From contig NZ_KB467824.1 in assembly GCF_000344615.1 (NCBI RefSeq), positions 711,936 to 775,935 on the forward strand: a stretch of DNA of 64,000 nucleotides, written 5' to 3'. The translations under genes and the position numbers were made by a program. This stretch comes from Janthinobacterium sp. CG3. Its GTDB lineage: Bacteria > Pseudomonadota > Gammaproteobacteria > Burkholderiales > Burkholderiaceae_D. This document shows positions 46,845 to 54,728 of this stretch, piece by piece; the stretch's first letter is position 1, and each line of letters opens with the position of its first letter. Under the pieces are notes generated by a model. The model searched no databases, was not told the DNA's origin, and saw only the letters and a list, made by a program, of their open reading frames with translations.

Positions 46845-48882
46845 ACCTGACCGTCACGCGCGCGCTGCGCCCGTCCTGGGCGATGCTGTCCTGCCGGTGC
46901 GCGCCCGGGGCCGGGTCGGCATAGCGGCGGTTGAACAGGTTGTAGACGCCGACGGCGACGTCGGCGTGGCGCGTCAGGCCGCTCGAGAGCAGGTTCAGGT
47001 TGGCCAGCCAGTAGCCGCCGGTGCGCGCCAGCAGGGTGTCGCGCGGGCCGACGTAGTGGGCTTCGGCGCCGGCGCGCCAGGGCGAGCGCCCCAGCGGCGC
47101 GGCCAGGTTGAATTTGGCCAGGTGGGCCGGCGCGTTGACGTTGCCGGCGCCGGCGCCGTCCTGGCGCAGCCGCTGCCAGCTGTAGCTGCTGCGCAGGGTG
47201 GCCGCGGCCCACTGGCGCTGGTACTCGACTTCGACGCCGCGCGCCTTGGCGCCGGGACCGTTGTCGTACGACGTCAGCGCGCTGGCCGCGTCGGTGCTTT
47301 GCGAAATCAGGCCGCTGACCTTGTTTTCGAAGACGCTGACGGTGACGCGCTCGTTCGGCCGCAGTTGCCGCTCCAGCGCCAGTTCGGCGCTGCGGATGCG
47401 TTCGCGCTGCTGCAGCGTGTTGGCGGTCTGGCCGCCGGGTCCGGGATAGGCGTAGTACAGCTCGAAGTTGTTCGGCTCGCGATACGCGGTGCCGTACAGC
47501 GCCTTCAGCGTGGTGCCGGGGCCGGCTTGCCAGATCAGCGCCAGGCGCGGGCTGAACGCGGCGCCGCTGCGCGAATGGCGGTCGTAGCGCAGGCCGGCGT
47601 TCAGCAGCAGCGTCTGGCCCAGGGCCAGCTCGTCCTGCAGGTACAGGCCGAGGCGCTGGTTGTCGCGCCGGTCGTTCAGATAGTCGCGGCGCGGCGCGAC
47701 GTCGTAACTGTACTGCGCCAGCCGGTAGTTGCGCTGATATTCGGCGCCGGCCACCAGCTTGTGGCCGGCCAGCGGCGCGCTGACCGATTTCAGGTCGACG
47801 CCCCACCAGCGGCTGGCGCTGCCGTCGTGGTTGACGCTGTCCGCCGACGCGTTGTAGACATAGTCGCCGGCGGAGTCGAAGCGGCCGAAGAACAGCCGGG
47901 CGCTCAGTTCGGCGTCGGCGCCCAGCGCGCGCCGGTAGCCCAGGTCCAGGTAGGACTGGGCGTCGACGGTGCGCGAGCGCGGGTCGCCGAAGGCTTGCTC
48001 GAACGACGCGGTGGGCACGCCCTTGCGGCGCTCGGCGTGCTGCATGGACAGGCTGAACGGGCCGGCGGCGCCCTTGGCGAAGAAGCGCTGGCCGCTTTCG
48101 TAGTCGAGTCCGCGGGCCACGCCGTGGCGGTGTTGCGGCTGGTCGAACTCGGCGAAGTACAGGTCGCGCCCGTCGCTCTTGTAGCTGCTGGCCGCCAGCA
48201 GCAGTTCGCCGCCGGGCTGGTCGCTCCAGCCGTAGCTGGCGGCGCCCTTGCGCGCGCCGAATTGCCCTGCCTCGACGCTGGCGCGGGCGCCGCCCAGCTC
48301 GCGCGGGCGTTTGGTGATGACGTTGATCACGCCGAAAAAGGCGTTGGCGCCGTAGATCGACGAGCCCGGGCCGGGCGCGTACTCGATGCGCTCGATCAAG
48401 TCCAGCTCGAGCGGGAACTCGCCGCCCACCGGAGCCTGGTCGTAGACCGCGTCGTTGATGCGGTTGCCGTCGATTTGTAGCAGGAAGCGCGAATTGTAGT
48501 CGCCCGGGCGCAAAAAGCCGCGCGCGCCGAGGTAGCTATAGTTGCGGTCGTAGCTGAGGTACAGGCCGCGCACGCTGCGCAGCACGTCGGCCAGCGTGCG
48601 CCAGCCGAAGTCGCGGATCTCGGCCGCGCTGATCACCGAGACGCTCGACGGCGCCTCGCTGGCCGGCTGCAGGAATTTGGAGGCGCTGTATACTTCCAGC
48701 GACAGCAGTTGTTCGAAGGGCAGGGCGGTCAGGTCCAGCGGGCCGGCCGGCGCCTGCGCCAGCGCGGCGCGCGGCAATTGCAGCAGCAACAGCATGGCGG
48801 CGCAGCCCCAACGCGGCGCGCCGCCTGGCGGCCTTGCGCGCCGGTTTCCGGCGCCATTTTTTGAACCACCCTGCGCAGCCAT
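46834..48882 (-). CDS. TonB-dependent outer membrane receptor
   Basis: This 682-residue receptor has a signal region (hydrophobic core MLLLLQLPRAALAQA), a plug domain (about 70-200, with SSVSVISAAEIRDFGW and PGPGSSIYGANAFFGVINVITK), and a beta-barrel ending with aromatic Phe (VTVRYAF). The ligand is not evident; no siderophore-synthesis gene is adjacent. I choose ATG 48882 because the upstream GTG at 48945 adds residues that do not resemble a signal peptide. The gene heads an operon with yfiR-like and yfiN-like genes, implying coupling to c-di-GMP signalling. Confidence 0.9.
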   Translation of the reverse strand: MAAQGGSKNGAGNRRARPPGGAPRWGCAAMLLLLQLPRAALAQAPAGPLDLTALPFEQLLSLEVYSASKFLQPASEAPSSVSVISAAEIRDFGWRTLADVLRSVRGLYLSYDRNYSYLGARGFLRPGDYNSRFLLQIDGNRINDAVYDQAPVGGEFPLELDLIERIEYAPGPGSSIYGANAFFGVINVITKRPRELGGARASVEAGQFGARKGAASYGWSDQPGGELLLAASSYKSDGRDLYFAEFDQPQHRHGVARGLDYESGQRFFAKGAAGPFSLSMQHAERRKGVPTASFEQAFGDPRSRTVDAQSYLDLGYRRALGADAELSARLFFGRFDSAGDYVYNASADSVNHDGSASRWWGVDLKSVSAPLAGHKLVAGAEYQRNYRLAQYSYDVAPRRDYLNDRRDNQRLGLYLQDELALGQTLLLNAGLRYDRHSRSGAAFSPRLALIWQAGPGTTLKALYGTAYREPNNFELYYAYPGPGGQTANTLQQRERIRSAELALERQLRPNERVTVSVFENKVSGLISQSTDAASALTSYDNGPGAKARGVEVEYQRQWAAATLRSSYSWQRLRQDGAGAGNVNAPAHLAKFNLAAPLGRSPWRAGAEAHYVGPRDTLLARTGGYWLANLNLLSSGLTRHADVAVGVYNLFNRRYADPAPGAHRQDSIAQDGRSARVTVRYAF

Positions 48883-49258
48883 GCCATTCGTTCCAGTCTG
48901 GGAAATCCGATGTGAGCCGGAACTCGCAACGTAATAGTTAGTCACGGCAACATCTTGTCATTACAGAGCGGGAAAGTACAGGGTTTGTGGTTTTTTCGCC
49001 GCGCGCTCACTTGGCCGGGCCGCCCAGCGGCCGGCCTTCTCGATCACCGTGCGTTGGCTGCCGGCGCGCGGCGCCGGCGAGCAGCCTTAGCGCGAGCGCC
49101 GGCAAGGCGGTTTGAACGCGCAGTGTTCTCGTCATATCGTGTCAACGGCAACCCCCGCCAGCGGCGGCCAGCCGAGCCGCCGGCTCGGCGCGCGCCGCGC
49201 CCCACGTTCAAGCGGGTGCGCGGCGCTGCCTGGCGGCCGATGCCCTGACACCGCTTGA
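48883..49258. other. Gap of about 375 bases with no supported gene
   Basis: This region lies between the TonB receptor and the small membrane protein. A plus-strand frame (48955-49248) is rich in Ala, Arg and Pro and looks like chance frame opening in GC-rich DNA. I see no terminator or clear promoter. Confidence 0.4.
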
Positions 49259-49606
49259 TCAGGCAACCGGCGCGTCACACCGGTCGCCGGTCAGCAGCGC
49301 GTCGATGATGCTGCCGGCCCAGCACAGCAGCGCCACCACCACCGCGAGCGTCATCAATGGTCCTTCGGTGCCGGGCGCGGCGGACAACCGTTCGGCGATG
49401 AGCAGCGGGTCCAGCGGCAGGGCGCCGCTGTCGAGTTGCGCGACGATGGCGTTGGCGCGCTCCAGCACCTGGGCGCCGATATAGGCCGCGGCCGCGGCCG
49501 CCGGCAGCAAGAACAGGCAGCCGCGCGCGGCGCGGCCCAGCAGAAACTGTCCGGTTCCGGGAAACACCAATGCGGACAATAGCGCCGCCCTTGTCGATTT
49601 TTTCAT
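49259..49606 (-). CDS. Small two-helix membrane protein, unknown function
   Basis: This 115-residue protein begins with a charged residue cluster and a hydrophobic region containing FPGTGQFLLGR (about 14-24). Its glycine-rich pattern occurs in TM2-like small membrane proteins. The first hydrophobic block spans about 10-48 and a final membrane segment about 85-105. The start is 49606; an ATG two codons earlier (49612) is equally possible. No neighbour shares its direction, and its function is unknown. Confidence 0.6.
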   Translation of the reverse strand: MKKSTRAALLSALVFPGTGQFLLGRAARGCLFLLPAAAAAAYIGAQVLERANAIVAQLDSGALPLDPLLIAERLSAAPGTEGPLMTLAVVVALLCWAGSIIDALLTGDRCDAPVA

Positions 49607-50021
49607 GCGCATGCCTAGGAAGGGGAGAGTGCGGCCATCATACCCGCGCGCGCGCCTTTCCACGTTTCGCATCGACGGCGCGCAGCCGCGCGCCGTTAAG
49701 GGGACCTCGAAAAACCTGTTGCGCGGCACCATGCCGGCACGGCGGCGCTCGCCGGCCTTGCGCCGCGCGCGGCGGTATTTCGGGGCCCGCGCAAGTTGCG
49801 CTGCCGTGGCTCGGATTGGCGACAGTGTCATGCGTAAAATATATTTTTGCCAACGCTACAGGGAGGGGCGCCATCGCCATGCCGACCCTACAAAGATAGG
49901 TAGTTATGCAACTGAATGGTTCGCGGGACACTCGCTAGACAGCAGAGTACCGGGCCTGTTGGAGCCAGTTGTGCCGCTCCGCAAGACCAATCTACCCCGA
50001 CGTTTTTACTGAAAGCTTTCC
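49607..50021. other. 415-base region upstream of the polyketide cluster
   Basis: No gene is supported here. The plus-strand frame at 49605-50012 is Arg-rich and has no motif. The region probably carries the promoter of the polyketide operon, discussed separately. Confidence 0.5.
49816..49845 (+). promoter_or_regulatory. Candidate sigma-70 promoter of the polyketide operon
   Basis: TTGGCG (49816-49821) and TATATT (49840-49845) are spaced by 18 bases in a locally AT-rich stretch. They lie 177 bases before the MFS start. The match is moderate and untested; it is the best candidate I see in this gap. Confidence 0.35.
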
Positions 50022-51314
50022 ATGACCGACAAAAAAAATGACAATCCGCGCGCCGTACTGTTTCGGGATCAGCCGTTCCGCTGGTTTCTCAGCGGCGCGG
50101 CGCTCTCCATGCTGGGCGACCAGTTTTCGCTGATCGCCTTGCCGTGGCTGGTGCTGAAGATGACGGGCGATCCGTTCGCCGTCGGCACCGTGCTGGCGCT
50201 GACCGCCTTGCCGCGCGCGATTTTCATGCTGATCGGCGGCGCGCTGACCGACCGCTATTCGCCCAAGCGCGTGCTGATGTGGACCAAGTACATCAATATG
50301 CTGTTGTTGCTGGCGCTGGCCGGCTTGCTGTACAACGGCGGCCTGACCTTGCCGATGGTGTACGTGTTTGCCGTCGCCATCGGCATCGCCACCGCGTTCA
50401 GCATTCCCGCCGCGACGGCGATCTTTCCGCACATTGTCAAACGCGAACAATTGCAGATTGCCAACAGCATTTTGATGAGTCTGCGTCAACTGACGATGCT
50501 GGTCGGCCCCATCCTGGCGGGCGTGTTGATTGCGCAGATGGGCGACGCCAAGGCCAGCCATACCGGCGACGCGCGCGGCATGGCGCTGGCGTTTGTCTGC
50601 GACGCCCTGAGCTTCCTGTTGTCGGCCTGGACCCTGGCGCGCGTGCAGGTGCGCTGGCAGCCGCAGCCGGCCGGCCCGAACGGCCATCCGAACGTCTTCA
50701 AGTTGGTGGGCGAGGGCTTGCGTTTCTGCTGGAACGACGTCAGCCTGCGCACCAGCTTCCTGTATTTCGCGGCGATCGCCTTCTTCATTGGCGGCCCCAT
50801 GCAGGTGGCCCTGCCGGTGATCGCCAACCAGATGGACCACGGCGCGGCGGCCTTCGGCTGGCTGATGGGCGCGCATGGCGCCGGTACCCTGGCGGGCATG
50901 ATTATCTCCGGCGTCAATCCGAACGTGCGCCTCGGCAGCCTGGGCATGACCATTGTGCTCACCGATTGCCTGGTCGGCGCGCTGTTCATGCCGATGGGCC
51001 TGATCCACGCCAGTTGGCAGGGCGCGCTCCTGCTGCTGTTGATCGGGATGCTGGGCGGCTTCGTGCAAATCGCCGTGTTCACCTGGACCCAGCGCCGCGT
51101 CCCGCCAGCCCTGATGGGCCGCGCCATGAGCCTGTTCATGTTCATCTTCATGGGCATCGCACCCATCTCGGCGGCCATTACCGGCTGGGCCATGCGCGGC
51201 ATCAGCCTGCCCCAGGTCTTCGCCGCCAGCGGCGCGATGCTGATCGGCGTGGCTTTGCTGGCGCTGGTGTTTTCGCCAATGCGTTCGATTTCGGATACCC
51301 GTTCCTTGTCTTGA
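50022..51314 (+). CDS. MFS transporter, probable exporter of the cluster product
   Basis: This 430-residue major facilitator protein has about 12 membrane helices. It carries the MFS loop sequence GGALTDRYSPKRVLM (about 67-81) and the early RWFLSGAALSMLGDQFSLIALPWLV text typical of the MFS_3/EntS-like efflux branch. It is the first gene of a run that continues into the polyketide synthases, with 69 bases to the carbamoyltransferase gene. Context suggests export of, or self-resistance to, the product. Confidence 0.88.
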   Translation: MTDKKNDNPRAVLFRDQPFRWFLSGAALSMLGDQFSLIALPWLVLKMTGDPFAVGTVLALTALPRAIFMLIGGALTDRYSPKRVLMWTKYINMLLLLALAGLLYNGGLTLPMVYVFAVAIGIATAFSIPAATAIFPHIVKREQLQIANSILMSLRQLTMLVGPILAGVLIAQMGDAKASHTGDARGMALAFVCDALSFLLSAWTLARVQVRWQPQPAGPNGHPNVFKLVGEGLRFCWNDVSLRTSFLYFAAIAFFIGGPMQVALPVIANQMDHGAAAFGWLMGAHGAGTLAGMIISGVNPNVRLGSLGMTIVLTDCLVGALFMPMGLIHASWQGALLLLLIGMLGGFVQIAVFTWTQRRVPPALMGRAMSLFMFIFMGIAPISAAITGWAMRGISLPQVFAASGAMLIGVALLALVFSPMRSISDTRSLS

Positions 51315-51383
51315 GTCCCGCCGCGGGCGCGCCTGGGGCGCGCCCGCGCCGGGTGCCACCAAGTCTTTTATGAGAGCTTGCAT

Positions 51384-53135
51384 ATGAAAAGAAACTACAT
51401 TGGTTTTGCGAATTCCTTCCATGATTCGGCCATTGCCATCGTCGACCAGAACGGCGAGGTGCTGTTCGCCGAGGCCACCGAACGTTATTTGCAGTGCAAA
51501 CGCTCGATCGGCGTCGCGCCCGACCTGTTCAAGCGCGCCGCCGATCTGGTCAAGCAGTATTGCGACCCCGAGGCGGAAATCGTGTTTGCCTTCAGCTGGA
51601 GCGATCAAACGCCCGGATTGATGCAGCAGGGACTGGCCGCTACCGCCGGCAGCGCCGAGCAGTACGCGAGCGGCTTCGGCGAGTTGCCCCCTCTGTTGCG
51701 GCGCCAACTGGCGGGCCAGAGTTTCTTTTTCGGCTCCCAGCTGGCCATGACGGCGCAGCCCGGCAATTTGCTCGAATACGAGCTGAGCCAGAACGAGGCC
51801 TGGGCCGGCCACACCGTGCGGCGGCGCCACTTCGACCATCATTTGACCCACGCCGCGGCGGGCTGCTACAGCAGCGGCTTCGACGGCGCGCTGTGCGCGG
51901 TGCTCGACGGCTTCGGCGAACGCGGTTCGTTCGCCTGCTTCCAGTACAGCGGCGGGCGGATCACCGAGATCAAGCAGGAGCGCCATGGCGGTTGGGCCAG
52001 TCTCGGCTTGTTTTACGGCATGGTGTGCGAGGCTTGCGGCTTCGGCAATATGTCGGGCGAAGAGTGGAAGGTGATGGGCCTGGCGCCCTACGGCAAGCAC
52101 AACCCGGAACTGTACGCGCTGTTGCGGGAAATGATCAGCGTCAAAGGCTTGCAGATTGAATTCGCGCCGGCCGCGCGCATGGCGCAGCTGCAGCAGCAAC
52201 TGTATGCGCTGCGGCGCCAGCCGAAGCAGGCGGTGATCGACTACGCCGACCTGGCCCACGCGGGGCAGAAGGTGTTCAGCGAAGTGCTGTTCGAGTTCCT
52301 CACCAATTTGCACGGCACCGGCTTGTCGGACCAACTGGTGCTGGGCGGCGGTTGCGCCCTCAATTCCTCGGCCAACGGCAAGGTGCTGGCGAATACGCCG
52401 TTCAAGCGGCTGCACGTGTTCTCGGCGCCTGGCGACGACGGCAACGCGGTCGGCGCGGCCCTGCTGGCGTATTACGAGGACCACCCGCAGGTACGGCCGG
52501 GCTCGGCCTTCCTCTCGCCCTACCTCGGCTCCAGCATGGATCCGGAAATCCTCGCCAATGTGGTGCGTTTCGGCGGCATCGGCAAGCTGGTGCAGTGCAA
52601 CGGCGACGCGCCGCGCCGCGCGGCCCAGCTGCTGGCCGCGGGCAAAATCATCGGCTGGGTGCAGGGGCGCGCCGAGTTCGGTCCGCGCGCGCTGGGCAAC
52701 CGCTCGATCCTGGCCGATCCGCGCCGCGCCGCGGTCAAGGAAACCATCAATGCGCGCGTCAAGTTCCGCGAGGAATTCCGTCCCTTCGCGCCGTCCATCC
52801 TGCATGAACACGGCCCGGCCTATTTCGAGGACTACCAGGAGTCGCCCTACATGGAGCGCACCCTGACGTTTCGCGACAGGGTCGTCGAGCGCGTGCCCGG
52901 CGTGGTGCACGAGGACCGCACCGGCCGCCTGCAGAGCGTCAAGCGCGAATGGAATCCGCGCTATCACGCGCTGATCAGCGAGTTCCACCGCTTGACCGAT
53001 ATCCCGCTGGTGCTCAATACCAGTTTCAATGTGATGGGCAAGCCGATCGCGCATTCGGTGGAAGACGCGCTGGCCGTGTTCTACACCAGCGGCCTCGATG
53101 CGATGTTCATCGACGACGTGTTGATCGAGAAATGA
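51384..53135 (+). CDS. Carbamoyltransferase, NodU/TobZ family
   Basis: This 583-residue protein transfers a carbamoyl group from carbamoyl phosphate to a hydroxyl, via a carbamoyl-adenylate. It has the N-terminal Kae1/ASKHA-like fold (about 1-360, with GFANSFHDSAIAIVDQNG, HFDHHLTHAA and LGGGCALNSSANGK). The C-terminal YrdC-like-associated domain spans about 400-583 (GRAEFGPRALGNRSILADPR, FRPFAPSIL, LNTSFNVMGKPIAHS). These stretches are intact, so it is probably active. ATG 51384 has GAGAG upstream. Its place before the PKS genes makes it a tailoring enzyme. Confidence 0.92.
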   Translation: MKRNYIGFANSFHDSAIAIVDQNGEVLFAEATERYLQCKRSIGVAPDLFKRAADLVKQYCDPEAEIVFAFSWSDQTPGLMQQGLAATAGSAEQYASGFGELPPLLRRQLAGQSFFFGSQLAMTAQPGNLLEYELSQNEAWAGHTVRRRHFDHHLTHAAAGCYSSGFDGALCAVLDGFGERGSFACFQYSGGRITEIKQERHGGWASLGLFYGMVCEACGFGNMSGEEWKVMGLAPYGKHNPELYALLREMISVKGLQIEFAPAARMAQLQQQLYALRRQPKQAVIDYADLAHAGQKVFSEVLFEFLTNLHGTGLSDQLVLGGGCALNSSANGKVLANTPFKRLHVFSAPGDDGNAVGAALLAYYEDHPQVRPGSAFLSPYLGSSMDPEILANVVRFGGIGKLVQCNGDAPRRAAQLLAAGKIIGWVQGRAEFGPRALGNRSILADPRRAAVKETINARVKFREEFRPFAPSILHEHGPAYFEDYQESPYMERTLTFRDRVVERVPGVVHEDRTGRLQSVKREWNPRYHALISEFHRLTDIPLVLNTSFNVMGKPIAHSVEDALAVFYTSGLDAMFIDDVLIEK

Positions 53136-53212
53136 GGCCGGCGGGCCGCCGGCCCGCCGTCACGCAACCCGGGCTGCCGCCGCGTCGGCGCGCCCGTCAC
53201 CTGGATAACCGC

Positions 53213-54064
53213 ATGAAAGCGATACTTTTCCCCGGCCAGGGGGCCCAGTTCAAGGGCATGGGCAAGGGCTTGTTCGAGGCTTATCCGCAAGAAACGGCGC
53301 TGGCCTCGGAGATCCTCGGCTACCCGGTCGACGCCTTGTGCCTGCACGACAGCGACAACCGCCTGCGCCAGACCGCCTATACGCAGCCGGCGCTGTTCGT
53401 CGTCAACGCGCTGGCGTATTACGCGCTCAGGGACGACGCCGCCGCGCCGCTGCGGGTCGACTACGTGGCGGGCCACAGCCTGGGCGAGTACAACGCGCTG
53501 CTGGCGGCCGGCGCCTTCGACTTCGCCACCGGCGTCAAGCTGGTCAAAAAGCGCGGCGAACTGATGGGCGGCGCGGCCGGCGGCGGCATGGCCGCCGTGC
53601 TGGGCATGCCGGCCTGCAAGGTCACGCAGCTGCTGCGCGAACACCAGATCGACAGCATCGACCTGGCCAACTTCAACACGCCGACGCAATTCGTGATCGC
53701 CGGACCCACGGCCGACATCGCGCGCGCCAGCGCATTGTTCGGGCGCGAAGGGGTGCAGTGCCTGCCGCTGAACGTGAGCGCGCCCTTCCATTCGCGCTAC
53801 ATGAAGGACGTGCAGCGCCAGTACGCGCGCCACCTGGGGCAGTTCACCTTCCAGGCGCCGCGTCTGCCGGTCATCGCCAACGCCACCGCGCGGCCCTATC
53901 AGAGCGGCGACGTGGCCCAGCTGTTGTGCGACCAGATCGCCAACTCGGTGTTGTGGAGCGACAGCATCCGCTACCTGCGGCGCCAGGGCGTCACCGAGTA
54001 CCAGGAAATCGGCGCCACCTTCCTCGGCAAGATGGTCAAGGAAATCGTACAGGCGGCGCATTGA
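53213..54064 (+). CDS. Free-standing malonyl-CoA:ACP acyltransferase (trans-AT)
   Basis: This 283-residue FabD-like acyltransferase loads extender units onto the ACPs of AT-less modules. It has FPGQGAQFKGMG at the N-terminus, the nucleophile Ser89 in GHSLGEYNALL, and the catalytic His193 in APFHSRYM. Neither PKS protein in the window contains an AT domain, so this gene is the natural supplier. A proofreading acyl hydrolase of the same fold is a less likely alternative, as only one such gene is visible. It lies 77 bases after the carbamoyltransferase and 64 bases before the chorismate-lyase-like gene. Confidence 0.92.
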   Translation: MKAILFPGQGAQFKGMGKGLFEAYPQETALASEILGYPVDALCLHDSDNRLRQTAYTQPALFVVNALAYYALRDDAAAPLRVDYVAGHSLGEYNALLAAGAFDFATGVKLVKKRGELMGGAAGGGMAAVLGMPACKVTQLLREHQIDSIDLANFNTPTQFVIAGPTADIARASALFGREGVQCLPLNVSAPFHSRYMKDVQRQYARHLGQFTFQAPRLPVIANATARPYQSGDVAQLLCDQIANSVLWSDSIRYLRRQGVTEYQEIGATFLGKMVKEIVQAAH

Positions 54065-54128
54065 ATGGCCGTGCCGGGCGGCGTGCGCGGCCCGGCGTGT
54101 TTTTCCCACCCCGACAGGACATGACGAC

Positions 54129-54671
54129 ATGGAAATGACGACGCAATGGAGCCCCAAGGAACGCTCGCCGATACTGGGCGGCAATCCCTCGCTGAGCCTG
54201 TTTCAAAAAATTCTGCTGAGCACCGACGGCTCGGTCACCGAATTACTCGTGCTGTACGCGGGCCGGCCGATCCGCGCGCGCAAAATCGAGCAGGCGCTGC
54301 GCCGTGGCGCCGCGCCAGCCGAGCTCGCTTGCGACCCGGACACGCCCTTGCTGCACCGTAAGGTCATGCTGGTCGACGAACGCGCCAGCTATGTGTACGC
54401 CGAATCGGCCTTCGTGTTCGAGCGGCTGTCGCCCTCCATCCAGCGCCGGTTGCTGGAAACGGAGGCGCCGATCGGTCTGTTGTGGCGCGAAGAGAAGTGC
54501 GAGATGTACCGCGAAATCATCGACACCCGGCTGGAACAGTGTCCCGACGCCGCCGCCCATTTCGGCCTGCCGCCCGGCGCGCCGTTGTTGTCGCGCACGT
54601 ACCTGCTGCATCAGCAGTCGCGCCCCATGGGCATCATCACCGAAAAATTTCCACTCGACAGTTTTCAATAA
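54129..54671 (+). CDS. Chorismate lyase-like protein (UbiC/DUF98 fold)
   Basis: This 180-residue protein fits the chorismate pyruvate-lyase/DUF98 family. It opens with SLFQKILLSTDGSVTELL, has LLHRKVMLV, and has a late acidic residue in IITEKFPL (Glu172) at the place where the family keeps its active-site Glu. Such enzymes make 4-hydroxybenzoate and pyruvate from chorismate. UbiC is usually with ubiA; here it directly precedes a PKS with an adenylation loading domain, so it probably supplies an aryl starter. Substrate specificity is inferred. ATG 54129 is used; ATG 54135 is two codons further on. Confidence 0.75.
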   Translation: MEMTTQWSPKERSPILGGNPSLSLFQKILLSTDGSVTELLVLYAGRPIRARKIEQALRRGAAPAELACDPDTPLLHRKVMLVDERASYVYAESAFVFERLSPSIQRRLLETEAPIGLLWREEKCEMYREIIDTRLEQCPDAAAHFGLPPGAPLLSRTYLLHQQSRPMGIITEKFPLDSFQ

Positions 54672-54728
54672 GCCGGCAGCGATGCCGCCACCTTTCCCTT
54701 TCACCGCGCGATAGCCTGGAGATGTATT

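Noticed and set aside
48955..49248. Plus-strand frame of 97 codons between the TonB receptor and the small membrane protein
   Set aside because: It is Ala/Arg/Pro-rich without motifs, typical of noncoding GC-rich DNA.
49992..53054. Minus-strand open frame of 1020 codons opposite the MFS and carbamoyltransferase genes
   Set aside because: It covers two well-identified plus-strand genes, has a His/Gln/Arg-rich product and no recognisable motif.
53213..54064. The acyltransferase as the housekeeping fatty-acid FabD
   Set aside because: It is not near fabH, fabG or acpP but inside a PKS operon whose synthases lack AT domains, so a trans-AT role is more likely.
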